DNA from: Phialocephala subalpina
Lineage: Eukaryota > Ascomycota > Leotiomycetes > Helotiales > Mollisiaceae
NCBI GenBank assembly: GCA_900073065.1
Contig: FJOG01000017.1
Span: 1,283,368-1,347,367 of the forward strand
Direction: 5' to 3'
DNA length: 64,000 bases
In this document: in pieces, positions 33,678-45,121 of the stretch
Numbering within the stretch: the stretch's first letter is position 1
Layout of the letters: the number at the start of each line of letters is the position of its first letter
The notes under the pieces: generated by a model
What the model was told of the DNA's origin: nothing
The model's database searches: none
The model's input: only the letters and a program-made list of their open reading frames with translations
Made by a program: the position numbers and the translations under genes

Positions 33678-34312
33678 ATTTGAGGTGGGGAGTTGGTGAA
33701 TGTTTGGAATGAGTTGGATGTTAAAACATAGAAAAGGGGAAGCGAGACTTCGTTCCTCTTCTGGATCTCGCATTTGAGTAGCGTCACTACCAACTAGAAA
33801 CGTCTTATGATTGTCTATCAAAGCCTCAGGCTTCAACATACCATCAATGTCCCATTTGAACTCGGTACCTTGAATTCTTCCGAATGTCCTTCCAAGGCTG
33901 CAATATCATGCAATTATCACGAGCACTACAGCCTCCAGATCCAGGTGAGGCATAGCGTTTAACACAGTCACAATGCCCGAGACAAAAGCCGATGCATTCG
34001 TGCTGTCCACCTTCTTTCCTACAATACAGGAGAAGTCCATACAACGCTCACTGAAATAAACTTCACCATATCCTACAATCTGCGCAGCTCGTCCTCTGGA
34101 GTGTGTTCCAACTGCCAATGAAATGTGCCAAGACTTCCGCCCAAGTGTATGCCTTTTCAAATCCTACCCCAACGCCATGCTCCGCTATACCAACAGTATA
34201 TGATCGATTTCCTTCCAAAATTCCGGATGAGGTAGTGTGTCCGTGCCTTCGTTCAGGGGCGCATCCAACATCCATCTCCATGTTTCCTCGCACCTCCTGC
34301 TCTCAACCACCC
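33678..34312. other. Gene-free stretch
   Basis: 3' flanks of two convergent genes. Only shadow ORFs. Confidence 0.4.
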
Positions 34313-35190
34313 TCACTTTTTCACTTCCTCCAAATTTGTCTCTCCCTCCTCACCCTCCCTATTCTCCTTCATCCCCTCAGCACCAGGTAATTTCCACCAA
34401 GGCCCATGAATCGCACCCGTTGCCGCACCTCCAAGTATGCCTACTCCCGTTGTCGGAATACCTTCAGTAAGTCAGTTTATGTTTTCAAAACCCCTCGTAA
34501 TCCATAAATCCCAGCCCAACGGAACATCGCCAACACCAAGAAACAAGAAACAGGTCAAAACTCACTCACGATACCACCAACCAACGTCCCAACAGCAGCA
34601 CCAAGCCCCATTCCAATCCCACTCCCTATCCCCCCACCCAACCCCGCCCCCTGCCACACTCCGCTCTGAAGCCTAGCAACAGCCTTCATCTCCGCCTTTG
34701 ATTTCCGTTCTTCCTTCGCTGCTTCCGCAAGAATCTGTTTCTTCTCTTCCTCGTCCTCACAAGCTTCTGCTCTTTCCCTTGCTGCTGCTGCGTTCTTCTC
34801 CGCATTCTCTGCAGCTTTCAATCGTTCCGATGCATATTTTAAGACCTTTTCTTTGGAAGATTCTTTCGAGGGAACCTCGGGGATTTGGTCTTTGAATTCT
34901 TGGACGATTTGGTCGGAGACGTTGTCGCCAGCTCGAGCTATGGCTTTGTCGACTGCTGCACCGTCCGCCATCTTGGAATCTTGGCTGGTGGCTGAGGGGG
35001 TGGATTTGGAGGTGAGGTGGATGTATTTGCGAGCGAGAACTCCAATAATGAGAGCTGTCAATATTGACAGCGCGAAATATCGATATTCAAAGAGTTGTTC
35101 AATCATTTGTTTGCATATGAGTATAGAATTTTGTGTTGTTTGGGTGAAAGGGAGAAGACCGTGAGATTGTGGGGTAATAAATGACGTCAA
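34313..35190 (-). CDS. Glycine-zipper membrane-associated protein
   Basis: Two minus-strand exons, 35190-34575 and 34461-34313, with a 113-nt intron (GTATCG...CTGAAG). The split codon gives VGG-IPTTGVG; the product is 254 residues. An N-terminal hydrophobic helix (FALSILTALIIGVLA, about 38-52) is followed by a polar linker, a charged coiled coil (SERLKAAENAEKNAAAARERAE, about 122-143), and a glycine zipper running through both exons (GAGLGGGIGSGIGMGLGAAV, then GILGGAATGAIHGPWWKLPG). Glycine zippers pack as membrane hairpins. If the intron is retained, translation ends a few codons later in GGIVSEF, without the second half of the zipper. The start is not certain: an internal Met at MADGAAVDKAI (about residue 74) would remove the first helix. 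No named function is known to me. Confidence 0.72.
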
Positions 35191-35640
35191 TCTTGCCTTT
35201 GTTGCACATGCGCGTTCATCGGATGATCTACAAATCCTTGTCGTACTGTAAACTTTGACACTTGTCTCATTGCCTCAATATTTGCGGCTCTGTGAGCAGA
35301 AAACAAGATATCCAGGAAGTTTAGAGGAAGGGTCCAACGTCATTAGTGGCCAACCAGATTGGGTCAAGATGTGGCGTGAGCGTGGTCCCGCGATTTGGGC
35401 TGGTGGGCTAAGCGAGGAGTGGATAGGGGTTGTGGCTGAAATAGATGGGGTTTGACTTGGGAACAATTTCGTAGCAGAAGGCGAACGCTACCGATATTTC
35501 TGAACATTCTGAACCCAAAAATGACTGATCGTTGTGGTAATGCGAGGACTTGTGAGTACTTTCGATCTTCTAAGTTACTGACCGGTGCCTAAGATAATAG
35601 CCTTTGAAGCTTGAACAGCCAACCGCAACAACTGAGAAGC
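35191..35640. other. Gene-free stretch
   Basis: Promoter of the glycine-zipper gene and 3' flank of the next; nothing else. Confidence 0.4.
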
Positions 35641-37110
35641 TCATGGATCATGCTGTCTCTCCGCCTTTCTTAGTATTGTCGCTTCAAGACGTTTTTGGAG
35701 TAGTAGTTCGTTCTCTTCGTGGGCAGTCCTTAGCGCATTAAGAACTCTCTTTCTTTCTCGGACGGATTCTAACTCATCTTTCAAAGCTGCGATATCTTCT
35801 GCTTTACCTGCATTCTCAGTGTGCGCGATCGGGGTGTCTTCAACAGCAGCACTTGCTTGTGCAAAATTTTTCCCCTTCCGCTTCCCACCAGGCACATTGC
35901 CTGCCGCCTCTACACCTCTCCCTTGATCTGCATTTCCGAATCCCGTCGCTTCTAATTCAATACGATCCGTACTTAGCCCGCGATTATCGTAGTTAGTAGC
36001 CACGAGCTTTTCTGCTCCCTTCAACTTGAGTGCATTATCGCCCTGTTCCAGCACTCTCGAATCAAGTTTGACTCCTTTCTCCATCACCCATGGACTGCTC
36101 GCTTGTGGTGAATCCAATTCAGTTGGCTCAGCTGGTTCTCCATTTTCAACTCTGGCCGACGGCTTTTCATCCAACTCCGGATACGTGGGGACAGTTGACT
36201 TAGGCTTTTGATGCTTCCGTCTATGACAGGAGATGAAGTATGCGAGTGCTGTCAAGAGGAGAACCCTGAATAATAATAAGCTGACGCCCAAGGTGACCTT
36301 GGTTGTTGGCGAGAAGCTCGCTGTATTCTTAGCAGAAGTTGAGTTGGAAGAGGAAGAGGAAGGCGTCAGAGAGCTTTTAATAGATGTCGTGATATACATT
36401 TGAGGGGTCGAAGTGGGGGAAGTGATGCTGGGTGGGATAGTCGCTCGTGTACTGGCAGTAAGACTGAGATCCGCGTTCCGCCAGATCAATGCCATGTAGT
36501 CGACTACACCACTGAGAGGTGTAGTCAACACCGTAGCGAGTGACTTGTAGATGTAGCCGCTGGGATAATCATAGCCCCAGCTACCTATGTAAATCGCGCC
36601 AAGACGTAACGTGCTCCAGCACAGGTTCTTTTGACTGATATCTCCGGTGTATGAACAGCTACTAGCTAACCTTAAGTCAACCCCTACGTTCTACAATCGC
36701 GGGTATATAAAGGCGTGTGGCGGGATACACACCTTAGGCAGCAGATGGCTGTCATGTCAGGAAGTGTAGGGATGATTGAAGAAGTGGCAATCGTGTAGCC
36801 GATTGGACACAAGCGCGGTGCTGGGGAAAATGTCGAGGTGTAATAGTATCCATCTGGGAAACAAGCACTGTTGTCATAGGGGTCGATAAATGTAAATGTC
36901 GGGTGGGCTGTCCGTTACTGTCGTGTGCATTTTCGAAGACAAAGTAGTTTGTTGAGCATTCTAGTAGCGGAGTGAACGTTGTAATGAGGGGTGAGTAAGT
37001 AGTCATAATGCCGACGTGAACTTTTGGCACAGTAGGACACTATAGCTGCCTACAGGCGATAGTTTTGAAGAGACGCCGAAGTATATGACCAGGAAGAGAA
37101 GCTTTAACAT
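35641..37110 (-). pseudogene. Mid2/WSC-like single-pass surface protein, probably frameshifted
   Basis: Reading the minus strand from an ATG at 37110, a signal peptide MLKLLFLVIYFGVSS leads into SYSVLLCQKFTSAL and a TGA. One frame over, TTYSPLITTFTPLLECSTNY follows; another shift gives FTFIDPYDNSACFPDGYYY, STFSPAPRLCPIGYTIATSS and TAICCLR. A last long frame from about 36690 holds SSCSYTGDISQKNLCW, a Ser/Thr-rich stalk, a helix VTLGVSLLLFRVLLLTALAY with basic HRRKHQK after it, and a 170-residue cytosolic tail ending in a coiled coil at 35641. The C-F-P-DG-Y and CPIGYTIA...CC pattern is shared by many ascomycete surface proteins. At least two frameshifts without good introns suggest a pseudogene. 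A 38-nt GTATCC...TAG intron could join the last two parts. Confidence 0.6.
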
Positions 37111-37172
37111 GTGGTTGAAGATGAGAGTTTCATAAGGCGGTGATCAGATATTGTCTCAACATTTGACCAAAA

Positions 37173-37561
37173 ATGGCAGTTCGGAAAAAGAAACTTAAGA
37201 CAGCAAATGCAAAGCTTTCCAGACTTGACGATTCAGATCAGGTAAGCATGTCACTGGAGCAGCAAGCATTTCCTGCTCTGCAGCCACAATTGTAGCTCTC
37301 GAAATGTTTGCCTCCCCAACATGGCGGAGTCAATTCAGTGCCTGGGAAACCAAGCGAAGCGGAGAAAACGGGCCCCAAGTTCGAGGCCTATGCTGAAACA
37401 ATCATTGAATCTCGCCCCGATGGTTCGAAACCTCCAGTTAGGAACCTCGGGAGAACTATGTAAAGGCACCTCCAAGGCCTTCGACTCTCCTTGACATTGA
37501 GAATATCAGAGATTCAGAACTAAAATTTATTACCCCGCACTATCTTCAACTCAACTCTTAA
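37173..37561 (+). pseudogene. Small basic protein, probably frameshifted
   Basis: ATG at 37173, exon 37173-37241 (MAVRKKKLKTANAKLSRLDD...), a canonical 54-nt intron (GTAAGC...TGTAG), and a second exon to a TAA at 37463, 78 residues in all. Directly after, a different frame (about 37440-37561) reads ENYVKAPPRPSTLLDIENIR and DSELKFITPHYLQLNS, which looks like the true continuation after a frameshift near the end of exon 2. It starts 62 bp from the divergent Mid2-like relic. No homologue is known to me. Confidence 0.35.
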
Positions 37562-38686
37562 CGCCAGGGGCTTTGATCGCACGCTTGCAAAGATTGTACA
37601 GGACGTTGTTATAAAAGAAGTAGGGTAGACAATGAAGACGATGAAGGGTTCACCAAGAATAAAAAAGCTTTGATCAAGGCAGGGGATGAGTGTGTGTAGT
37701 CTCTTGCAGTCGATTTTCGTTCAGCGCCAAAAACCACCCATCGAACTCTATCACAAAGCTATGGGATGGCATGTCAAATGGATATTCCTTAACTCATTGT
37801 ATGGAATCAAAACAGCTGTCAACTGCATACAATCATCGTCTGATGCCAGACGTTCAAAGTTGAAAGTACCAAGAAGCTTGGGACATGCGACGAGTGAGGG
37901 GGAGGCGTTGTTCTTTCTGTGGGCGACGTAGATATTTCAGCAAGTGTAAGCAATAACTTGGAGCCCTACATCTGGACTGTCTCTAACAAAGGAGACCAAG
38001 AGATCTTCACACTGTCCAACAACCCGGTGAATGTGATGCCAATTCGCAATGGACGTGGTGAATAAAGTCAGCAGCGCAAACGACGAAGATTCTCTGCAAG
38101 ACACCCCAACAGCGCACGCCAAACATTGGTTGAAGCTGCGATCACAAAAGTCTCGCTGGAAACTTTCTGCATCAGTTGCAAAACCAAACATAAGATAGAT
38201 TCTGGCCTCCAAATACCATAGCTTGAAACGTTTCTTCATGCATCGTCTGGAATCAGGACGGCTGTCAACTGTAGAGAAGCATCGTCTCATTCCAGACATT
38301 GAAAGCCAACCTCTGCAGCATGGCCTGAGATATTCGACGACTTGTGGGACACTTATCCGTTCAGAAGCATTGAAGACCAAGCTCAACAACGACATCCTGG
38401 ATCATCCGACGACTTGTGGTGTCCTCGTCCGCTTCCAAATATCCATAACCAATCTTGGTAATGACACTCTCAAGACATCCGACAATCCTAGTTTCCAGCA
38501 CCCACCTGATTTTGCATCCACAAGTACTGCGAAGTAGGTCTTTCTCCTCGGCCTGGACCCCGAGGAGAGGAGTTCCGATTGACCGTCGAGACGTCGACGG
38601 TATCTCTTTTAATCATTCGTTGGGACTCGATCTGCGATATTGCCCGAGAAATGGTTACTGGAGGCAATTTTTACACTACTCATGAT
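37562..38686. repeat. Diverged duplicate ORF fragments
   Basis: Two stretches about 440 bp apart encode the same motif: at about 37795 ME-SKQLSTAYNHRLMPDVQS and at about 38235 LE-SGRLSTVEKHRLIPDIES. The second continues into a 104-codon ORF (38223-38537) that itself contains a 72-bp imperfect repeat (STTCGTLIR..., PTTCGVLVR...). After the first copy a different frame holds CSFCGRRRYFSKCK. None is an intact gene. The pattern is an old tandem duplication of an unknown small gene. Confidence 0.5.
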
Positions 38687-38699
38687 CTCGTGCAGCATG

Positions 38700-40850
38700 A
38701 GAATCTAGTGATAATATGTCCTTTAGAAAGTGAAGTAATCAGATTCACCACTTAAACCTTGCCCGACGAGTTCATGTTCTGCCCTTGCAGGCTAAATTTA
38801 GAGTATATAATCGCTGCCCTGCCTCTGACAATACGAAGATTACACTCGACTGATTCTACGCGAAGCCCAGCTTACGTCCAACGCGACCTAGGCTTTACCA
38901 AGTAACGCTAGAAAAGGGCCGGAAAAGAGGACGCAGGCTGACGTACTGTGTCTGGGTTGTGTTTGCTTTCGTTTTGCAACTGACAAAGTAGTAGAGATGA
39001 CTCCGGGGTTAATATCGTAAAACGAAAGAGCTGAGACGAGTTTTGTTACAGGTAGACTGCCTGAGGATGTAAAAAGCAGGCACTCTAGCAGACACTCTGG
39101 GAGCGAACGCCAGTCACCGCGACACCAGGCAAGTCTCCCCACAACCGGGGCTGGAGTGGCAGTCAAGTTATCGATCAAAAGGCAGTAAGGCATCGTATTC
39201 ATACTACTTACGACCCTGCGTGATTTGGAAGCCTGAGGGGCTGGGCGGCCGGCGATGGCGTGTCCTTGCAATGTATTATCCGCCATGAAAGATCCTCCTC
39301 CGTTCTTTGGACTCTTGTGTTTGCAAGTTTAAATCAAATATATAATCGTTAGCCTACGACTTGCAGGACAGCACGAATAACTTCTTCTGGGCTCCATCAA
39401 GCAACTCCTCAAGAAAAGGAAAGGCGAAGGAGGCCAACCACGAGGGTGGAACGCTGGCTTGCAGTCTAGAATTCTAAGGACTGCTTCGGGCTTGTGTTTC
39501 CTTTATTACTTGACTTGGAAGAAGGATAAAGATGACAATGGTTCAGAAGTTGACAGCAAAACAGAAGGGCTCGGACGACTTATCTTCCCAGCAAGCTTCC
39601 AGGTATGACACGACATGGTTCATGTGTTTCACACTTGGGCGTATCGTGCGACGGATTATTAGGCTTGCATCCGCGACATCCTTGGAGTAGCAGCAGCGAA
39701 ACTTTGAACAGCAGCGTCAAACATCTTGGGCATTTTGACAGGATCAGAGTGAAGAATCAAAGATTGGTAGATCCTGGATTCATCATAGTTATACTTCTCC
39801 AAACCCGGCGGAAAGCTTGACATCTGATAAAGATGATGTATTGCTTCGGACGTGCAATCGATCGTTACGTTCACCACCTGAATGTGAACAAGGCACCTGG
39901 ATCTTCGCACTCTCAACCAAAGGAAGTATATAAGGAGCAGGACGAACAATCTTTACGGCCACAGCGACAATGGGGGAAGAAACCAGTGCAAAAGGCTGCC
40001 GCCAGTGGTAGGAATGCTCGTATAAGCGGAAATACTCCTGAGGTTCACACGCCATTTCTGACTTGGGAACTTGAAGCAAAGCGTTAGATTCGCGCTGCTA
40101 TGATGCTTCATGTTGTGAGAAGAGTAATGAAGACAACAATAATTCAGATATTGACAGCAAACATAAAAGAGCAGTGACGATATTCTTTCAAAGAAAACAG
40201 GTCAAAGTTCCAAAATATTGTCCTAGACCTGGACACATCGCAGAACAGGATAGCAGCTTCGCATCCACAGTTCTGCAGCAGCCATGTGCGGATGTTCTTC
40301 TTTGGACGTCAGGTTGTCGATCGCGATAGCAATAACGTATCGTATTTATGCTGCTCGAGAACGTGGACGCCTTCTAAATTTTGCTAATGACATGTTTTCT
40401 TCAAGTGAAGTCTTTGCATTCACCGCTGTAATTCAGCCTGACTTCTGAGTCCTCAGCCTTCGCACTTGTAGGCTAGGACCAAGTATATAAACAATACACC
40501 GACGACCATCTCTGCAACAAAGACACAAACAAGTCGAGAGCAATTTCAGGAGACGATCGAGAACGCTCTTTGTATACAAGGTCATCGTCTACGTTTCGCA
40601 TGGGGTTTACGACTTGAGAGCCTCAGGGCTTCGCGTCAACAATCGACTCTGCGGTCATAGTTCATCCAAGCTGGTTTGAGAAATGACAATGATTCAAGAG
40701 TTGACAGCGAAACTTGAAAAATCTGGGACGGAACTGCCAATGTTCATGTCGCACCTTTCCATTCTACCTTCCCGATGGCAAAATGCTCTAAATGCTCTCC
40801 AGTCAACGGGACATTGCCATTGGAATCATTGAGCATGAGCTCGAGATACA
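38700..40850 (+). repeat. Array of about four diverged 0.55-kb units, each with a TATATAA box
   Basis: TATA boxes at about 38813, 39340, 39927 and 40492 are 527, 587 and 565 bp apart. In three of the four units the TATA box is preceded by similar sequence (TTCACC..., then CTTGCAGGCTAAA or CTTGTAGGCTAGG or CTTCGCACTC...). About 190-200 bp after the last three boxes comes a short ORF with a common start: MTMVQKLTAK (about 39534), MKTTIIQILTAN (about 40121), MTMIQELTAKLEKSG (about 40683). Lengths are about 60, 16 and 50 codons, so they look like successive broken copies. No protein family is recognised. Confidence 0.6.
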
Positions 40851-40933
40851 TTCAAAGAGGGACATAAAAGCAAAGAACATAAAGTCCACTGGGACATTGG
40901 AAGCATTTCGAGTGTTTGGGAACGAAACCGGTA

Positions 40934-40965
40934 GCTCGATGTCCTAAATTTCGAGGACATCGAGC
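40934..40965. repeat. 12-bp perfect hairpin
   Basis: GCTCGATGTCCT, eight-base loop, AGGACATCGAGC. Lies between the repeat array and the 3' end of the convergent 846-residue protein gene. Meaning unknown. Confidence 0.6.
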
Positions 40966-41114
40966 GAAAAATAATTGCACCAACAATAAGTTCATCGGTA
41001 GCAAGGCGGAAATTTCCAATCCCACATAAGACATCATTGCAGAACAAGCAAAGTGGTATATTCTTCAATTCATCAACTCATTATCATAGCATATCAACAT
41101 CCACGCATCACCTC

Positions 41115-43709
41115 TCAAGATGCCGGCATCAGCAATCCAACCAAAGCCCTTACAGCACCCAGAGGACCCTTTTCCTTATGTAGCTTGTCAAAAGTTCCAG
41201 ATACCTTGGTGAGGCTACTCCGTTCATCTGCTTGTTGCCCTGTTTTCTGTTAGCATATCTGCCTTGAATCTGCGAAGCGAAAGGGGAACATACAGCTCTT
41301 TGGCACCCTCGCAGCGGCCCCGAGCGAGCTTTCCACCTCTCCTGTCCAATCGAAGCCGATCTTCCACTCAAATCTCAATTCCACCGCCTCATTCGAGAGC
41401 TCCATGCTACTTCGTCCGAAATGAGGCAGTAATTGCTTCCTCGTCCAGTTAATCTTCTCACTCTCATCTTCACCATCAGCTCCTCCGCCTCCATCATCGA
41501 CATGAGCTTGCCGTTTCCGCTTCTTCTTCCTCTGCAATGACTTTATCCTCGCCTCGGGTGTCCCCAACTCTTGCTCAACAGAGCACCAAAATTGTGCACG
41601 CTTGATCGAGACCTCGACCCAACGTGACATTGCCCAGCAGATGACAGTGATGTCTCTCCCAAGTGGTCCTTCATCTCTAGCTCGTGCTCGAATGAACGTC
41701 CCGAGTTCCTTTTCGGCATTCATGTCTAATCTGAGGATGTCGATGGAAGGGATGGTAAGCGCGGATGTGTCGACTGTCATTGCAAAGCGCGTAGCGAAGA
41801 GGCCAGAGGGGTGCGAGGCAGATATGAGATGCTTCTGCATGAGCGGCCGCTCCATCTCCTGCGGGGAGTTGTCCGAGGATATAGGATGTGGGGGAAGAAG
41901 CGTGATGGTCGAGGCATATGTAAGAGTGCTGAACGCTTGGAGGTACGGCAATGGGTCGTCAAGCGCGATTGGGAGGTGCGAAGGGAGTGGCTTTTCCGAA
42001 GCAGGCAAAGGTGCAGGTTTCCTTCTTGGACCAAATGGCAAGAAGGAACGGATCGATTTGAAGATGCTCGTAGGCTTTGGCTTTGTTTCAGCTGGTCGTT
42101 CGGGCGCTGTAGCTCTTGCCAACATGGCAAGCACTTCGTCTTGGTTGGGCGCAGTTGCTGCCCCCTTCTTCTTGGACTCTGCTCGCAGACGCAGTCGCTC
42201 GTTCTCTTGATTTGCCAGAGAAACATCTGCCTGCAACTGCTGTAACTCCTTCAGCAGATCATCTCGAGCTTTCTTCTTCTCAGCGTGAGGATCTTCGGGG
42301 ATGAGGAACCTTGCCGACTTGCGACGTTTGACTGGTTCATTCTTTGGCTTTTGCGGTTTCTCTTGTTGTTCCGGCTGCGTCTCCTTGACAATCTCTTCTT
42401 GAGGAGCTGGATCCTTTGGCTTCAGGGGCGAGGACTTGAGCTTCTCTGCTGCTCTCCTTCTCGCCCTCTTGCTGGGTGTATCATGAATTCCAGCAGGTGG
42501 TGTAGTGACAACTGGATCTGGTATCCCTCTTTGAGTAGGAGTTGGAGGTAGTTCTGGTTCGGGACGATTTACGGTGAACAGTTCAGCCATTCCTTGGCCT
42601 TTGGATGGCCTGGGTCGTCCGAGTGAGATTAGTGGTTCTTCTGGTACTTCGCCAACGTCTGGCTGTACGAGACTCTCTGGCCATGCGCGATCATCCAGCC
42701 TTCCAGCATCGTCTACTTGTGGTGCATCATCTGGCTGTCGTACATCATTTGGAGGTGATGCCCTTTCTACACTAGTAATCTCAACAAGACCATGTCTAGG
42801 ATGTGACGTCGGCTCTTCATGCAAAACTTCAGCAAGACCAGCTCTGGGAGGTGACGCATGCGGTTCTTCAGGCACAACTTTCGCGAAGCTAGTTCGAGGC
42901 GGCGCCGGCTCAGTTGGAGTTGTAGAGATAGAAGCAAGAGGCTCAATATGGACTCGAGGCTCCGATAATCGTGGTGACCTTCGTCGTTCTGGTTCAGGCT
43001 GCTTAACAGGCTGTGACGACATAGGTGATCTCCTCAACCCAGTCTTCCGGAAAGGATTGATGTTTTCCTGTTGACTCAGTTGAATCTCTTGCTGCACCGG
43101 AATTTCAGCCTGCCTAGGTACCGGTGACCTTCTCAAGCCTTTCTTCTGAAAAGGGTTGAAGTCCCCTGGCAAGTCCTTCGTAGGATCTACATTCGGGTAA
43201 GCAGTAGGCGTTCTCTCAACTCTCTTGACTGGAGACCGCGACATCCTTCTTGGTTTAGAAGACAGTCCACCACCAACAGGTTTCATGCTTCGTTTAGGTG
43301 TGGTAGCTCTTGCAGGTTGTGTCATGAACCTCTCTGTCGCCTGAGGCTCATTCTCTTGCGTCGTCGACGTTGACCTTGATTCCTCCCGTTCTAATCCAGT
43401 AATGGCAGATTGCCCACTCGCGGCCTGTGTCTCCCCCAAAGCCTTCGCGAACACATCTTGTAGATTCCTCCCCCGACTGCCCGGTCTCCCCGACCCAGAC
43501 CCAGAAGACGAAGGTCTATTCAACAGTTGCGGATTATGTCTTGACAGACTAGCTTTCGTAGGCGACGCAAAGGAGGGTCTGCGGCCAGATCCTTTCGTCC
43601 CATCTTGTCGAGCAATTGGGGCGGGTATTCGACTTGGTGTAGCAGGCGCGTCGATGGGGATTGAAGTCGTGGGCGACGTTTTGCGCCGTTTGGCAGGTGA
43701 GTCTGCCAT
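41115..43709 (-). CDS. Conserved basic nuclear-type protein, 846 residues
   Basis: Two minus-strand exons, 43709-41294 and 41239-41115, with a 54-nt intron (GTATGT, branch TGCTAAC, AACAG). The last exon restores a conserved C-terminal text SWQQADERSSLTKVSGTFDK. The start is the ATG at 43709; a longer form would need a TTG. Layout: an N-terminal basic tail AKRRKTSP, many SP/TP sites and Arg-rich patches; two copies of NPF(Q/R)K(K/T)GLRRSP around residues 190-230; SPRL; a bipartite nuclear signal SKRARRRAAEKLKSSPLKPK; a coiled coil KKARDDLLKELQQLQADVSL; and a folded C-terminal third (AFSTLTYASTITLLP, RARDEGPLGRDITVI, FEWKIGFDWTGEVESSL). It resembles an uncharacterised chromatin- or kinetochore-type ascomycete protein. 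I cannot name it with confidence. Confidence 0.85.
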
Positions 43710-44196
43710 TGATGATTCGAGGGTCAATTATCGCCTCTCCATCTTCTGCGAAAGAAATTGCACGTCCAGCTGCGTTGTACTGAGGGAGTGAGGTTGGCGC
43801 TGAGGGGTTGTAGATTATTTGGTGTTGAAGAACGCGCAGGCGTCGAAGACGCGACTTGAGGGGACCCTTCTAGCGACCGACACTACTACGGGCTCAATGT
43901 CCCAACTTCACGACTCACAATAATATCCTAGTTAAGATTCAAAATAGATAAAGTGGAAACCGACACAGTGGAATGAGGGCAATTGTCCATAGTTGAATGA
44001 ATGTTTTACATGGTCACGAGACACTGCAGCGTTGCTGATAAACAACAGCGATGACGTCCGGAGGCGATTCGGAGCTTTTCAAGACATCTTCGCCGCTGAA
44101 CGCTTTCTCGCTGCCATTTCTCCCACACACCTTCAATGTTTCTGCGATAACACTAATCTCTCCATCTCTACCTAGAGATCCTATAATCCCGTTGAA
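43710..44196. promoter_or_regulatory. Shared divergent promoter region
   Basis: Fewer than 500 bp separate the starts of the 846-residue protein (minus) and the OXLD1-like gene (plus), so both promoters lie here. No TATA box is evident. Confidence 0.5.
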
Positions 44197-44940
44197 ATGG
44201 AAACAAGATATCTCCTCCGTCTCTACCAACGCTCCCGACTCCCATCCATCCGTCACATCGCCCGCCATGCCTCCAACAACAGCAACTCCAAACCCTCAAC
44301 CCAACAGGCAAATCCTATAGGAGACTACTACGCTTCGATCCTCGAATTTGCTACCCCTTCCATAAGTAGCAAACCACCCACAACCGCTTCTCCCTCCACC
44401 TCTCCTCCCATAGAAACTAAACCCTCAGACGAAGACTCTGGGCCCAGCATCCTCTTTTCTTCGAGATTAAGCTCGCCTTTGGAAAGGAGGAGTGAGATAC
44501 AGAAGAAGAGTGTATTAGTGGCGGGGATATGGGTTCCACCCCGCCCCGACGAACCAGATAATTGCTGTATGAGCGGCTGCGTGAATTGTGTTTGGGATCG
44601 CTACCGCGACGAAATTGAGGAATGGGCTGCTGCTAGAAAAGAAGCCGATCATGCATTAAGAAAAGAGAAAGGATTAGAGAAAGGAAGAAGACGTAGGAAA
44701 GGTGGAGATGGGTTGAGTGGGACAGGATTGATGCTAGGTGAAGGAGCGAAGGGGCCAGAGCATACAATGGTTAGTATGGATGATGATGGAGGAGGGAGTG
44801 AGACGAATTGGGGGACGGGATTAGAGACGGATTTCACGAGTGAGGAGTTGTTCAAGGGAGTTCCGGTGGGGATTAGGGAGTTTATGAAGCAGGAGAAGAG
44901 ATTGAAGGAGAAGCATGCTAGAGAGAGGACGACGGCATAG
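44197..44940 (+). CDS. Oxidoreductase-like domain (OXLD1-like) mitochondrial protein
   Basis: A single exon of 247 codons. The N-terminus METRYLLRLYQRSRLPSIRH is Arg-rich, free of acidic residues after position 2, and amphipathic, as for a mitochondrial presequence. Residues 115-145 hold the Oxidored-like signature (PF09791): PPRPDEPDNCCMSGCVNCVW followed by DRYRDEIEEW, with the CC..GC..C cysteines intact. Yeast has a similar short protein (YPL107W). The biochemical role of the domain is not settled, and metal binding by the cysteines is inferred. The C-terminal 100 residues are charged and low complexity. The start is the first ATG, and the frame is intact. Confidence 0.88.
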   Translation: METRYLLRLYQRSRLPSIRHIARHASNNSNSKPSTQQANPIGDYYASILEFATPSISSKPPTTASPSTSPPIETKPSDEDSGPSILFSSRLSSPLERRSEIQKKSVLVAGIWVPPRPDEPDNCCMSGCVNCVWDRYRDEIEEWAAARKEADHALRKEKGLEKGRRRRKGGDGLSGTGLMLGEGAKGPEHTMVSMDDDGGGSETNWGTGLETDFTSEELFKGVPVGIREFMKQEKRLKEKHARERTTA

Positions 44941-45121
44941 ACACGATACATGATACCACGTTGGTAGAGCCATTGGCAGCAGCAGCAGATGAAGACGTGC
45001 CAAAGCCTTGCATTGAATTCCAGAGCATAGTAGTACACCCAAAGGGCAACTGTATTACTGCCTTTATGCCTTCCTCCTCAATACAACGCCAGCAGTGTTC
45101 CTCCAGATTATGCCGTTTCCT

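Noticed and set aside
41115..43709. Naming the 846-residue protein as a specific kinetochore subunit
   Set aside because: Basic, SP/TP-rich and coiled-coil content fits many nuclear proteins; no decisive motif is visible.
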